Origin: Candidatus Peribacteria bacterium
Lineage (GTDB): Bacteria; Patescibacteria; JAEDAM01; Absconditabacterales; Absconditicoccaceae
Reading direction: 5' to 3'
NCBI GenBank assembly: GCA_031261265.1
Contig: JAISKI010000046.1
Location: forward strand, 1-64,000
DNA length: 64,000 bases
Part shown: in pieces, positions 51,017 through 62,460 of the stretch
Layout: every line of letters starts with the position of its first letter
How positions within the stretch are numbered: position 1 is the stretch's first letter
The notes under the pieces: generated by a model
Told to the model about the DNA's origin: nothing
Databases searched by the model: none
Seen by the model: only the letters and a program-made list of their open reading frames with translations
Translations under genes and position numbers: made by a program

Positions 51017-51084
51017 GTTTGTCTACAAAAATAAAGAATATTTTTTTCTTTAGCGTGATATTATTCTTATGTTTGTTCTTATTT

Positions 51085-52170
51085 CTATCTTGTCTCGTAA
51101 TTTTTTCTGATATAGGTGGAAGGAAAGGTTTCTGTTTTGACGAGTTCTTGAGTTTTTTCGGTTGGTAGTCCTGAAAAGGGGAGAGAAGGCAGAAGTTTTT
51201 CGTTTTCTGATTTTTCCGCTCGGATAGTTCTTTCGAGAGTAATATTTAAGGCATTGATGGGATGTTTGGTGATCTCTACTCGCTGATCATTGTGAGGGCT
51301 GACTGCCACAAGTTGAGTACTACCTTCTCCCCATTTGACCTTGAAATAAATATCTTCGGTGCCTGCATTTTTTATTTCGAATTGTTTGCTCATTTCATAA
51401 ATGGCTGCGTCATCTCCTCCGATCTCTTCTCCGTAATATTGGACAAACCATTCGTTGTGAGGGTGTCTTTTCACGATTTCGATATCGGGATGAATCAAGG
51501 TAGTTCTGAATACTTGAGCCGTCATTCCGCAGACTCCGCCATAAAAGAGGTAATCTTTTCCGCCTCTGCCTGTGCAATAGCCTTTGACCTTTGCTAGCTC
51601 TCTATTAGCATTAAAACTCTCTCCAGGCTTTAAAAGGTAATTGTCGATACGCTGGAGAGCTAGAGAATAATTCTGAGTATTACAGCGAGATAAACGAGAA
51701 ATATCCTTTTCACTAACGTAAAACGTAAGCTGATCTATTCGATAGTGAGCCAATTCTTTTTTGGTAAAACTGATTTCTTTTCCTGCTTTTGCTAAGGTTG
51801 CTAGCTCTTGTTGAGAGGCGAGACTTCCATCTAAGATTCCAGAGATCTCTGTCGCAAAGCGGGGGCTACTCCCATAATAGCAGTAGATGGTTTCAAAGGG
51901 ATGATAGATTTCGCTTCGTCCGATGATTTCTGGTCGGAGGAGGTCTACGACCTCTTTTGTCTCTAGCTTTGGGAGATTCCCTTGTAGGACACAGCTTGCA
52001 TCGATTCAGTAGGTGTCTCCTTCTTGGTGGAATCCACATTGAGAAAAAAGGGGAGAAAATATTGAGTCTTCTTGGGGCTGTTCTCTAAGATTTGAGGCGA
52101 ATAAAAAGATACTCCCTCAGAGAAGAAAAATGCTAATCGTGAGTATTGTTAGGGATCGTCGAGATTTCAT
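51085..52170 (-). CDS. VanW-like protein
   Basis: 361 residues with two TGA codons, one in the signal anchor (LTILTISIFLLGGSIFLFA). The VanW domain includes YSLALQRIDNYLLKPGESFN, GYCTGRG and YGGVCGMTAQVFRTTLIHPD, with Cys in GGVCG. A C-terminal beta-strand G5-like part follows (EIKNAGTEDIYFKVKW). VanW proteins are envelope proteins of unknown activity linked with glycopeptide resistance clusters. The standard code would lose the first 139 residues. Confidence 0.8.
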
Positions 52171-52211
52171 GGTGGTATGATAGGGTTTTCTTTAGGGGAA
52201 TCAAGAGAGGA

Positions 52212-54197
52212 TTAAGATGTGTTATTACTGTTAAAACTTTTTTGATTTAATAACCAATTTACATCTGGAGTTTTTCATTGTCATCCAAACATTTTTCGAT
52301 AAGCATCTCTTATTCCATCATTTTTTAGGAATTTCGTTCGTTTTTTATTTAAGTCTTTATCATTTTCCACTGTCTTCCAAGCATCTATAAGCATTGTAGC
52401 TTCCTTAATAGGGGGATTGATTTGACTTATTGTATCCATCCAAATAGTAGCTTTTTCTCTCCATTTAGGTACGCCAAGTCCAATCTTATATTTTGCTCCA
52501 AGCTCTATGGTTTTTTTAACAAAACTATCTCGTTTGTTACTATTGCTTTTAGCATCATCTATAGCTGTATTTAATAATTTGTATTGTCCTTCTCAAGGTT
52601 CATTAGTTTTTATACCGAAGAATTCATTCATATTCTCTCTGTTTGTTTCCTCCAGTCTAGTAAGTATTCCATTGTTTTCTAGTCTATTTATCAGGCTTGT
52701 ATTACCACCGTCACCCATCACATTACCATAACTAATACCTCCACCATTTGATCCTATGGGAATAATTGGGATATTTTTTGCAAAATCTCCCACAGCTTCG
52801 GTAGTTGCTTTCACTTTGTCATCTAATCGTTTAATTCCTGTTTTGGAGCTGACTGCTAACTTGATAATAAATGCCATTAAAAAGAGCGTGACGAGTGTTA
52901 CTATAAACTCTCCAAAATTTTTACTCATATTTTTAAAGGTCATATTCACGGTTTGTGTGTCCATAGTTGTAGTGTAACTTGTTGTTTTTCAGTCGTTATT
53001 ACTTGTTACTTTGTCTTTAATACTTGTGATGGTAGTACCTGGAAGAATTTCTAGAGTACTGTCTCATCATTTGAAAGCTCCTTTCATTAATATGCTTAAT
53101 ATCAATGCTCAAGAAATAGCTAAGGTAATAATAGCAGGTTTGAATGCTAGTCCGAGGAAACTTTGTAGGGAAAAATTGTCTTTGAGCATTCCAATTACTT
53201 TATCGATTCACGCGACTTTTTCTTTCCCTACCTTTTCAAGACAAAAGAGGAGGAGGATTAGTGGTGAGAGGATGATAAATCCTCGGAGCAAAAATATTCT
53301 AATTAAAGCTATAATAGCGAGTGCAATCATTGCGAGAGAATACACTAATATCCCCCCTCAGTCTAAAATTATTCTAATGATTACTGCCATGGAATCTTGG
53401 GTAAAATCTATTGCAGGTATTGGTTCAACGCTGTCGAGAATACTTGTCCCCATAAACACTAGAGGTCCTACTAAATTTTCTGCATTTGGCATTATCATAT
53501 CTATCATCTCTTTATTACTAACTGAGGTATTGATAGGGACCCAGTCCATTTTTACCATTTCTATAGGGGCGTTTTCATTAGCTTTGTCATTGTTAGGAAA
53601 TCCTGTTATAACTAATTTCTTTGTATAGTTTTTATCTGTGGTGTCTTTCTTCCATGCAATGAGGCTATTTTCAATAGCATTTTCTATTTTAGGGTCGCCA
53701 GCAAGTACTTGAGAAGGGATAGCTCCTATTGCTGAAGTAGCAATAGTTGAAACATCCAAAATAGCTGCGATAATAAACCAACTGGATTGAATTGCAATTC
53801 CTGCGACCAGAATTTTTACTACAATATTTTTTAGGACTCCTGTAGCTTCTTCCTTACCAAACATCATCCTAAAGATATAAAAGACAAAAAGAAATCAGAG
53901 GATAAAATTACTGATGTTTTTTACTACATTTCGGCAAAGCCAAAGATAACTATCAAATCCTATCGCTTCTCCATAGACTCGGGTATTGGTTAGAAACATT
54001 CCTGCGATTTTTGCTGGGATAAACCGTGCCCAAGAGAGAATCCCAACGGCATAATAGACAATATGAGTTCGTGTCTTTATCTCTGATCCTGCTGTGGTGA
54101 TAGTATCTCCCGCAGCAAAGCTAAAGTTACAACCAAAACCTACTATGACTAGTATAGCTATTATGATACATGTTTTGATGGTAGTTTGTTTGTGCAT
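52212..54197 (-). CDS. VirB6/TrbL-like T4SS membrane protein A
   Basis: 661 residues in one frame through about ten TGA codons (e.g. 53358, 53208, 53067, 53064, 52989). A signal peptide (CIIIAILVIVGFGCNFSFAA) is followed by a cluster of TM helices: NFILGFLFVFYIFRMMF, NIVVKILVAGIAIQSSWFII, YSLAMIALAIIALIRIFLLR and FIVTLVTLFLMAFIIKLAV. The C-terminus is soluble. Motif order and the repeat of ISNFxLGFxFxF in the next gene make the two paralogues. The VirB6/TrbL family forms the inner-membrane channel of type IV secretion. The assignment is structural, not by a full family match. Confidence 0.65.
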
Positions 54198-54263
54198 TAA
54201 ATTATGATGTATGATGACATAAAACTATAAGCCTTTCTTAAATCTTTTCTATTATTCAGCTGT

Positions 54264-56669
54264 CTATTCTGGTTTCTCTACTTCATTGATTTGTTCTAAT
54301 GTTAGTGTTGTTTTATTTAGTTTGAATTTTTTCCCTCCATCTACGGTCCGTTCAACGTCCTTTAATGTACTAATATCATTTTGACTTTTGTATCGATCGA
54401 TAAATTTCTTCAATTGTGCTTCTGTGGAAATGTTATTTGTTTCTTCAAGTACTTCTTTTATTTTACTTGAGATTTCCTCTTTTGTTCTTTTTTTCTTTTC
54501 GGGAGTAATTTCTGTATTGGCATTAATGTCGTTTCGATGGGTAATGAACCCCTCTATTGCTCCTATACGAGATAAAATTTGATCATTTGTTGTTTGCATT
54601 GTATACTTTTCTCCCTTGTCTTTATAATCTATGTCATGTATTTGATCTGTTCTATCTCGATCAATATTTTTAGTTATTGATTGTAACTGAGCACTGTCTA
54701 GATTATTGAGGGCTTGTTCTTCTCTTTTAGCCTTTTCTTCTTTTACTGCATCTATGTTTGTACCGAATAGTCCTCCCATAGCTGTATTATTTTTACTTCT
54801 TAAGTTCTCAGTAATTTCACCCAATTTTGTATTTAAAAATGTTCCAGTATTGAGTACCTGACTGATTCCTGTGGTTTTTCCCCCTCCAATAGGGATAATT
54901 GGAAGATTTCCAATAGCCTTTTGTGTTGTCTTTTGCAATGCTTCTCCAATACTTCTTCCTACGCTATTCATCTTAATCGCCCAAAAGAGCAAAAACCAGA
55001 CTAACGCTACTCCCATAAAAGAAATGAGCAGTTTTGCAAAATTAATCCCTCCTCACTTGATGTTAATCTCGATTAATCAAAAGATACTTTCAGATGTAGA
55101 AAAGGGAATTTCAGCAGTAAGAGTTTTGATAATACTGATAAAAATTGTAGAAAAACTGATTGCTAGAGCGACAAAAGCTGGTGCAATTAGAAGTTTTCCA
55201 ATGTTTTCAAGAGAGAAGGTCTCTCCTAATCGTTTTTCTGACTTTAGACTGCTATTAAATACTTTTAGTAGTACTATGATAGGAGCAATTGCTATTACAA
55301 CCCACAAAATCCCTACTCTGGCCACCAAGACAATTGCTAGCGCTACTAATGGCACTACCAGTGCTATCGTGTATATAAAGTTGAGAAGAGTATTTAGTAA
55401 TGTTTCATATATCCCAGTCTGTTTCCCTGATTCTCTAGTTAGTCAAATGTCATTCTGAGCCAGTAGGCTACTATAGAGAGTTGAAAATACTCCTAGGTAG
55501 GATTTTGAGTCTTCTAAGATTGTGGAGAGACTTGTTAATTTATAATTACCACTAAGTATTTTTAAATCCATGTCATATCCTACGCCTGTTCCTACAGGAA
55601 GTTTAACTCAAGTATCAATATAAAATATTGGATAATTGGATTTCTCTGGATCTTTTTCTGATCCTCCTAATGAAAATTGTTCATCTAAAGGATTTCGATA
55701 AATTTGTAAGAATTCTCCATTGGTTATTTTGTCTTTAAATTCTGTTTGTTTGCCTGAATTGGAAGAATTGGAGGTAACATAATTATCCAAATCAATGTCA
55801 TATGTTTCTTGTCATTTATCTTTTGGAAGTTCGTCTAACTCTTTTTTAAATCGGTAAATCCCTTCCATATAATGGCAGACATTATCTTCTGTTTTTATCC
55901 ATTCATTATTTGGTTGATATTCTAATAATTCTCTGCCAATAATAAGTTTTTCTCCTGGTTTATCTTCATCAGGTTTGTAGGTCATCGTGGCACAAGGAGA
56001 AATTTTTATTACTGGATCTTTTGTAGTTTTAATAGTGGTAATAGTATGTCCTTTATTCTTTAAATCTACATAAATTTCTGTACCAAGAATTGGAGTATTT
56101 TTAATGTCTTTATTGTCGCTACTACCTAAAATCGTCATGGGTAAACCTCCAATACCATAGGTTGCAATTGTTGAAATATCTACTGCAACTGCAGTGACAA
56201 ATCGGCTTGCCTGAATTAGAATCCCTGCGATCAGGGTGTTGGTGATCAGATTTTTTAATTCTTTACTTGCATCTCCTGATCCAAAGAGATTTTTAAAGAG
56301 GATGAAGAGAAAAATGAATCAGAGAGCGAAATTTGCGATATTTTTAGTGAGATTTCGGACAGTTCGTAAAACAGAATCAAATCCGAAAATTTCTCCATAT
56401 ACCATTGAATTGTCCATTGCCCATCCAGCTATTACCAAGACTGGCCACAAGATAAAATAGGCTAATCTTGTGATTACTTCTGCTTTCTCTCTGAATTCTA
56501 AAAGTTTTTCATCTGTTTTTTGTTGTTGAGTTGCTTGTGTTGTTTCTGCAGCAGAAGTTATTTGTGTAGGTGTTCCTCCTATATTCCCAAATAAAAAGAG
56601 ATTCCCCATAAAGAGTACGAGGAGACCATAGAGACCTCTTTTGAAATATGTTTTAAGAATACTAGGCAT
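54264..56669 (-). CDS. VirB6/TrbL-like T4SS membrane protein B
   Basis: 801 residues. Six stretches of the frame are joined by TGA codons. A signal-like TM (GLYGLLVLFMGNLFLFGNIG), then GEIFGFDSVLRTVRNLTKNI with NFALGFIFLFILFKNLFG, matching the paralogue 54 kb region gene. A large extracytoplasmic loop (about 180-430) precedes TM helices ALVVPLVALAIVLVARVGIL and LLISFMGVALVWFLLFW, then a charged coiled tail. ATG 56669 is favoured over the more upstream in-frame ATG at 56726 by the signal peptide. It lies between two other T4SS genes in the same direction. Confidence 0.65.
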
Positions 56670-56802
56670 TGCATATCGGAGAAATAAATGATACTCAAGT
56701 ATATCCCAAATCGTAAAAAAAAGCAAAAATCGGAGTCATTTTCCTCCGATTTCTGTATTTTTCCTCCCCCGTTTTTTAATATTTGATATATAATTATTTT
56801 AT

Positions 56803-58080
56803 TTATAAGGTTGCTGAGGTGACCCAACCTCCTTTTTTACATCCATTTAATTTTCCTAATTCTTCAGCCTTTTTCCAGTATGCGAGTTTTACATCGGTGT
56901 AGCTTCCTACGTTTCGTCCTTCTCCAATCCCTTTAATTACCATATAGGTATCACAAGAAATCTGTTTGCTTGGATCGGTATTTTTTCCGATCATTCTTGT
57001 TTCATACGCAGTCCTAAAGTAGGTATAGTCAGCATTACTTTTACTCATAGAGGTGAAGCTGATATCAGTTTTTTTAGAAAGTGGAAGAGTATTAGTATCG
57101 ATTACATGTTTAATGGCTTCAATCATAGTGATGTCTTTCACTTTCTCTGGAGTGCTTTGTGGAGTCACTTCATTTGTGCTGGTTCCTGTCGTAGGTGTTT
57201 TTGCTCCCGTGTTTATTACGGTACCTGTAGTAATTGTGGTACCTGTGGTTGTTTCTGTGGTGGTGTTTACTCCTGAAGTACTAGAAATTACTTCACCACT
57301 TCCTTCATAGACATAGTCTCCTGTAGCAGGAGTAAATTCTGTATTGATGTTAGGATTGTCATTATTCTCTGGTTGATTTGTAGTGTTTGAGAAAAAGTTT
57401 TCCTGTCCTCGTAAGGTTGGAAGGTAGCGTTCTACGAGGTCTCCTTTTTCGTAGAGATAGAGAATCCCGTAGGCTAAGGCTAACGCAAGTAAGAGATAAT
57501 AGAGCCATACCGTGAAAAGCTTTTTTATCGTATAGAATCCATTGAGGTCAGCCACTTTACCGATAATAATATAGAGTACAAATCCGATCAGCAGAGAAAG
57601 CAGTGGGCTTCGAGAGGTGAACAGTTCTCCGATAGTGAAATTGATTGCAATAGCGATGGCTAGAGTCAAAAGGAAGATTCGCCATTGTCCGCCTGTTCAG
57701 GTTTTTCTTCTCTTTTTGGGAGCAGAAGGAACGGGCTGTACTACTTGCACTTGGTGTGTAGGTTTCTCAGCGATAGGCTCTTTGTAGGGAGCTTTCTCTT
57801 CTTTTGGTTCATCCTTTTTTTCTGTAGGAGTTGCACCTGTTGCATGTTCTGCTTTAGTTTTAGCGGGTTCTTCCTTCGCTAGAGGAGCAGAAAGATGTTT
57901 TTTTTCTTTGGGGTTGTCTGAAGTGGTGCAGACTGCATATAAAATGCTGATCAAAAGAATTGCTCCAGCATTGATCGCTCCTATCTCATAAAAGAGTACA
58001 TTTCCTGTAAGGAGTCCGACAATAATAGCTTGTACTACGAAAAAATAGATACTGAAGAGGAGAAAAAGGTTTTTAGTCAT
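56803..58080 (-). CDS. T4SS-associated membrane protein with charged linker
   Basis: 425 residues; TGA at 57694 joins two halves. Two TM helices at the N-terminus (FLLFSIYFFVVQAIIVGLLT, AINAGAILLISILYAVCT), a Lys/Glu/Pro-rich linker, then three more (ATIANF-type IFLLTLAIAIAINFTIG, LLSLLIGFVLYIIIG, LYYLLLALALAYGILYLY). A Thr-rich linker leads to a C-terminal soluble domain with two Cys. First gene of the leftward T4SS-like operon, divergent from the pilin operon. No family recognised. Confidence 0.6.
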
Positions 58081-58162
58081 TATATAGGGGAGAGAGATAA
58101 AAGCTTTGCATGCCTCAGTATATGTAAAGTGTCCTGCTTTTTCAAGATAAATATTAAAAAAT

Positions 58163-58191
58163 TTGCTTTTTTTTACGTTTTCGTGTATAAT
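58163..58191 (+). promoter_or_regulatory. Promoter of the pilin/TraC operon
   Basis: TTGCTT (58163-58168), 17 bp, TATAAT (58186-58191). AGGAGG (58192-58197) is 25 nt from ATG 58223, too far to be a normal Shine-Dalgarno. Confidence 0.7.
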
Positions 58192-58222
58192 AGGAGGTGT
58201 TTTATCTTTTATTGTAGTTCTT

Positions 58223-58741
58223 ATGAAAAAAATAGTTGTGGTAGGTTGTGGGATATTTGCTTTATTCGGGGGGTTCTTCTCTCAGGTTTGCTTTGGTCAG
58301 ATTTCAACGTTTTGGAAAGAAAATCCAATCATTACGACAAATCCTGATCAAGTCTTAGATAGTTCTCGAATTGGTGAAGATAATAAAGACCCTATTAGAC
58401 AGGGGACATTATGGCCTGTGCAAAATCCTAAAAATCTGGATGATAAAGCTTCAGGGACACTCGCCGATGGACAGAATCCTATTGCTGATCATCCAGGAGC
58501 CCTTTCTTCAGCTATGAATTTAATCCAGACGATTATTAATTATCTTTTGGGATTGTTGGCTTTGATAGCTTTGGTCTATCTGATCTACCATGGATTTTTG
58601 ATGGTATCTGCCAGTGGGGACGACAAACAGTTTGATAAAGGAAAATCTGGTATCAAAACCGCAGTCATTGCTATCGTGGGGATCTGAATTGCTTGGATGG
58701 TGGTGAGTGCTATTCTTTGGCTTATTAAAGTGATTACTTAA
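58223..58741 (+). CDS. VirB2-like T4SS pilin 1
   Basis: 172 residues with one TGA (58686). A signal peptide (IVVVGCGIFALFGGFFSQVC), a soluble segment (about 25-85), then two TM helices: NYLLGLLALIALVYLIYHGF and AVIAIVGIGIAWMVVSAILW with the ASGDDKQFDKGKSG loop. This matches the T4SS pilin layout common in CPR genomes (PF18895-type). It probably forms the surface filament or channel component. ATG 58223 gives a proper signal peptide. Confidence 0.75.
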
Positions 58742-58767
58742 TCTTTTATTTCTTCTTTCCTATCGTA

Positions 58768-59328
58768 ATGAAAAAAAATCTGATTTTTACCCTCTTGGGG
58801 CTCATTTGTTTGGGTGGTAGTGGGGTATTTGCTTTTACAGCTCCTGACGGCAATCCTTATAACTTCCCCTACACGGATGCTAATAATACCACTTCCCAGT
58901 CTGAAATCACTGCTATAGGAGATTCAGAAAATATCCCTGGTATGATTTCTGCAGGATTAGCCACTTCTCAGCGTAGTCTTTTGACGAGACTGGTGAATGT
59001 TTTTGGTTTAGGAGGATATACCGATACTCAAGGAGTGCCTAGTGCAATTGTCTATCTCAATATGATTATAAATCTCTTGCTTTGATTGACGGCTTTCGTA
59101 GCATTTGTTATTGTAATCTACTCCTTTTATATGATGTTCTTTCAGGAGGACAGCAAAGGTATCGAACAGGTGAAGAAAAATCTGAAAGGAGTGGCGATTG
59201 CTTTGGTGATTATGGGATTATCGCGATTGATTGTCAGCTTTATCTTTAACTTTTATAAAAGTAGAGCAGATGAGGCTAATCTCAAACTCGTTGCTTCTGT
59301 TTCCTCTTCTTCCGTTTTACTTGTGTAA
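58768..59328 (+). CDS. VirB2-like T4SS pilin 2
   Basis: 186 residues with TGA at 59083-59085. A signal peptide (LIFTLLGLICLGGSGVFAF), then two TM helices (MIINLLLGLTAFVAFVIVIY and VAIALVIMGLSRLIVSFIF) with a short EEDSKGIEQVKK-like loop (QEDSKGIEQVKKNLKG). Paralogous in layout to the preceding pilin, 26 bp downstream of it. The two may form a heteromeric structure. Confidence 0.72.
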
Positions 59329-59337
59329 TTTTACTCT

Positions 59338-60045
59338 ATGGCATCTTTCCCCTTCTGAGACCAAACTAAAGTCCAAAAAGCCTCTTCGGATAATCTCTTT
59401 AATACAGAGACGATGTTGCCGATCTCAGAAATTCGTGATGGAGTGGTGATTCTCAAAGACGGTGGACTTCGTGGGATTATCAGAGTCGAGGGCTTAAATT
59501 TGGATTTGAAAAATTATGATGAACAGCAAGTAGTGTTGGAGCAGTACAAAAGATTTTTGAATGGACTTTCTTTTCCTATGCAGATTTTGGTTCGTAATAC
59601 CTATTTGGATCTAACCGACTATCTCTGATATATTAGAGGAAATTTGGGAGGGATTGAAAATTCAGCATTAAAAAACCAATGAGAAAGTTATCTTTCTTTT
59701 CTCGAAGGCATTGACGCTCAGCAGGGCTTAATTTATGTAAAAGAATTTTATGTGGTAGTCCCTTTTTATGCTGATGAGCAGGACAATAAACAAGTAAATA
59801 AATCTCGGCGAGAAAAATTTATGAATGTTTTGAATGCCAAAGATGATGTGGAAATGATCGTGGAAAGATATAGAGGGTTCATAAAAAATCAAAAGCAGTT
59901 GCAAACTAGGGTGAATATGCTGATCGAAGGATTAGCGAGTCTGAGAATGCAGGCAGAACAGCTTGATACTTCTGAGACGGTTTCTCTCCTTTTCCGTATG
60001 TATAATCCTTTATTGGACAGCTCTCAGTCAAAATTTGCAGAATAA
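59338..60045 (+). CDS. TraC-like protein / VirB4 N-terminal-type domain
   Basis: 235 residues with three TGA codons. LPISEIRDGVVILKDGGLRG, IIRVEGLNLDLKNYDEQQVV and FLNGLSFPMQILVRNTYLDL resemble the N-terminal domain found before VirB4/TraC ATPases in CPR secretion clusters. No Walker motifs. A terminator follows, so the ATPase itself is not in this operon. Long C-terminal helices (NVLNAKDDVEMIVERYRGF) may pair with VirB4 elsewhere. It begins 10 bp after the pilin gene. Confidence 0.65.
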
Positions 60046-60047
60046 AA

Positions 60048-60083
60048 AAAGTCCCGTACATGTAATATCATACACGGGACTTT
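60048..60083. terminator. Strong hairpin terminator
   Basis: AAAGTCCCGT-ACATG pairs with CATA-CACGGGACTTT; between convergent operons, with A and T tracts suited to both directions. Confidence 0.75.
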
Positions 60084-60093
60084 GGAAGGATAC

Positions 60094-62052
60094 TTATCTA
60101 GGCCCTGAATCGCTAGTCGTAGGGATGTTGAAATATTTATCCATTCCTTCATTTTTCAAAATATCATCGATATTGGCTTTACCAATACCAGGTCTAATTT
60201 TATACCCCTTTGTTAGCTGATAATTCTCAGCTCCCAAATAGGTTTCCGCATATTCTGCTACAGCGGAGAGCTGAGTCGTATAAATACAATCAGCTCCCGT
60301 TCGTTTCACAACCGTTAGTACGGATTTTCCGTATTCATAGCCTTGGTCGGGAGAAGTTCCTGTCCCGATTTCATCCAATACAAGTAGAGATTTCAGGTTT
60401 TTCCCAACGATTTGATCAAACATGTCTTTTGTCTTTCTGACTTGAAGCTCCATGGTGCTTCCTTCACCTTTTTCCAAGGAGAGAATCCCGATAAAGTCTT
60501 TGGGACTAAAGGTAAACCCTTCTCCAAAAACTGGCAATCCTGCTTGGGCGAGGTAAAAATTGTACATGATGGCTTCGTGACAGACAGATTTTCCACCTGC
60601 ATTGGGTCCTGTGAGTCCCAAAAGTTGTCCCTGCAGTGCAGGAAAATCTTTAATGAGACGTAGATCTTTCATTTTGAGGGTCTTCCCTTTGCTGTCATTT
60701 CTTCCAATCAGATGAATAGGGATCAGTGACTTAAAGGAAATCGCTCCTTGAGGGACTACGGTGGGCATACTTACTTTCACGTCCCAGACTTTTGCCTGAT
60801 CAGTAAAGGTGTATAGAGTTTGTGCCATCCTTTGTATTCCATAGATGAAATTCGAGACTTCTTCTCGGAACTGCTTGGACAACTCTAAGGTTTCCGCTAC
60901 TTGAGGGAGTTTATAGAGATGTTCTATGGAGGTAAATCCATAGTGGCGATTCGTGCCTTCACAAGGGATGCTTACTTTTTCCGCCATGATAATGGCGTCG
61001 ATTTTTGGGATTGCTTGGATCCGTTTCATGACAATGTTTGCTGTCTTTTCACGGAAACATGAGCGGATTAGTGCATCAACGTTTTCCTCCACTTTTTCTC
61101 CCAATACATCTTCTACCAAATTTTTAGTGGAAAAATTAATTCTCTTAAAATCCCTAGGATTTGAAAAGTCTCCGGCAGAGGAAATATCTAATAGAGAGAT
61201 TTCTAACTCTTTATTGATGTAACTGTAGAAAACATCAAAGGTTATAGATTTCCCATCTGCCAGAATTTTTATTTCTGGGTGAGAAACTATTTCCATTTGG
61301 ATATATTGTATAATATCATTTTTAATCTCTTCTGGAGTTTCCGTTAGGATTAGATCCTTGTAGAAATTCCTCTGATTTATAAAATTGATTGTATCCACAA
61401 TATGCTTTTCTACGATCCTTCCAATCCCTATACCTCTCCAAAATCTTTTTTGTGCCCACTTGGGGACTTTTACTTTAATAGCATTTCCCAATCCGTAAAA
61501 GTTGGTGCGGAAACCATAGGCTATTATGTCCTTAACGTTTGATGGAAATCCATTGTGGAAAGTCAAAGAGATTCTTCCTTGAATTTCCGTACCTTTTTCG
61601 ACAGACTCTCTCAAAAAATTTGCAGCTTTCAATTCGTTATCCCGTATTGCGGGAAGTGCCTTTAAAATCCTGTTGCAGTTTTTTTTGAGATACTCAGATT
61701 CTTCACTGTTCCCAAGATCTATAATCAGATTTTCCAGGTCCATGAAGTACTTTAATCTTTGGTTTTCTATCGGGTTAAAATAGAATTCCAAAAAATCTTT
61801 CCCTCCAGCGGGGAGCTTGGTTTGATGTATGAAGTTCTTCAATTTCCATTTTAGCTCTTGATTATCAAAGAGAACTTTATTTATTTTGTTCGTTTTCTCG
61901 ACTTCTTCGTAAGAAGTCGGAGCTTTTATTCCTTTGATGCCGATTTTGTCCAAAATGGATCCTATCAGAGAATGATAGTTGTCTACTATTCTCAAAGGAA
62001 CAGAGATATCTTCACATACCACCAGGTCTAATACTAATTTTTCTGCTAACAT
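60094..62052 (-). CDS. MutS-family ATPase (MutS2-like)
   Basis: 652 residues. The C-terminal ABC ATPase domain has Walker A GPNAGGKS (around residue 490), LLVLDEIGTGTSPDQG as Walker B with dimer motif, and an H-loop region IYTTQLSAVAEYAE. The N-terminus lacks a mismatch-recognition domain, so it is more like MutS2/MutS-III lever-clamp proteins than MutS1. Such proteins act in recombination control or ribosome rescue; no Smr domain is seen. It has no TGA among more than 40 Gly codons and its own strong promoter, unlike its neighbours. Confidence 0.8.
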   Translation of the reverse strand: MLAEKLVLDLVVCEDISVPLRIVDNYHSLIGSILDKIGIKGIKAPTSYEEVEKTNKINKVLFDNQELKWKLKNFIHQTKLPAGGKDFLEFYFNPIENQRLKYFMDLENLIIDLGNSEESEYLKKNCNRILKALPAIRDNELKAANFLRESVEKGTEIQGRISLTFHNGFPSNVKDIIAYGFRTNFYGLGNAIKVKVPKWAQKRFWRGIGIGRIVEKHIVDTINFINQRNFYKDLILTETPEEIKNDIIQYIQMEIVSHPEIKILADGKSITFDVFYSYINKELEISLLDISSAGDFSNPRDFKRINFSTKNLVEDVLGEKVEENVDALIRSCFREKTANIVMKRIQAIPKIDAIIMAEKVSIPCEGTNRHYGFTSIEHLYKLPQVAETLELSKQFREEVSNFIYGIQRMAQTLYTFTDQAKVWDVKVSMPTVVPQGAISFKSLIPIHLIGRNDSKGKTLKMKDLRLIKDFPALQGQLLGLTGPNAGGKSVCHEAIMYNFYLAQAGLPVFGEGFTFSPKDFIGILSLEKGEGSTMELQVRKTKDMFDQIVGKNLKSLLVLDEIGTGTSPDQGYEYGKSVLTVVKRTGADCIYTTQLSAVAEYAETYLGAENYQLTKGYKIRPGIGKANIDDILKNEGMDKYFNIPTTSDSGPR

Positions 62053-62102
62053 AACTTTTTTATTTTAATTTTTTACTTTGTTAAATACCACTCATCGCAT
62101 TC

Positions 62103-62131
62103 ATTATACTGATATATATATAGAAAGTCAA
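62103..62131 (-). promoter_or_regulatory. Promoter with ATATATATAT spacer
   Basis: Minus strand TTGACT, 17 bp, TATAAT; spacer contains CTATATATATATCAG. Leader of about 45 nt ending AAAATAAAAAAGTT before ATG. Confidence 0.75.
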
Positions 62132-62151
62132 GTTAAAATATTCTGATTATA

Positions 62152-62460
62152 TTATTTCAGTATAATATCATTTACTTTTTGTCTATATCATAAGGTAGCT
62201 AATTGAGTATTGATGAGTTCAATCAGTTTTTTCTTTTGTTTGAAAATTTCTATTTTCCAAGCCTGATTAGTGGTTTTGAGAAAAAGTTTTTCATTCTTTA
62301 CATAGCCTTCCAGGGGTTCTTTTTCTCTGATGACATCATCAGCTTTTTTTTCTATTTGAAAAAACTCTTTTACACAATTCATTGCGATCGTTCCAATCAT
62401 TTTATTCCCGCGATAATGCTGAGAAATGCTTTTTCTGAGGGTGTTGAGTATCGTGTCCAT
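62152..62460 (-). CDS. Small DUF721/DciA-like protein, 102 aa
   Basis: TGA at 62188 is read as Gly, extending the protein with YRQKVNDIILK to a TAA at 62152. KNEKLFLKTTNQAWKIEIFK and LIELINTQLATL resemble the C-terminal half of DUF721/DciA (helicase-loader) proteins. Start codon overlaps the mtaB stop (TAATG), so the two are translationally coupled. Family call is weak. Confidence 0.5.

Noticed and set aside
53011..53628. Plus-strand open frame of 205 codons within the VirB6-like region
   Set aside because: The minus strand holds a continuous code-25 frame with signal peptide and TM helices; the plus frame is its shadow.
54871..55458. Plus-strand open frame of 195 codons
   Set aside because: Opposite the second VirB6-like gene, no recognisable features.
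58192..58197. AGGAGG as ribosome binding site of the first VirB2-like pilin
   Set aside because: It lies 25 nt from the ATG and directly after the -10 box, at the probable transcription start, so it is unlikely to act as a normal Shine-Dalgarno.
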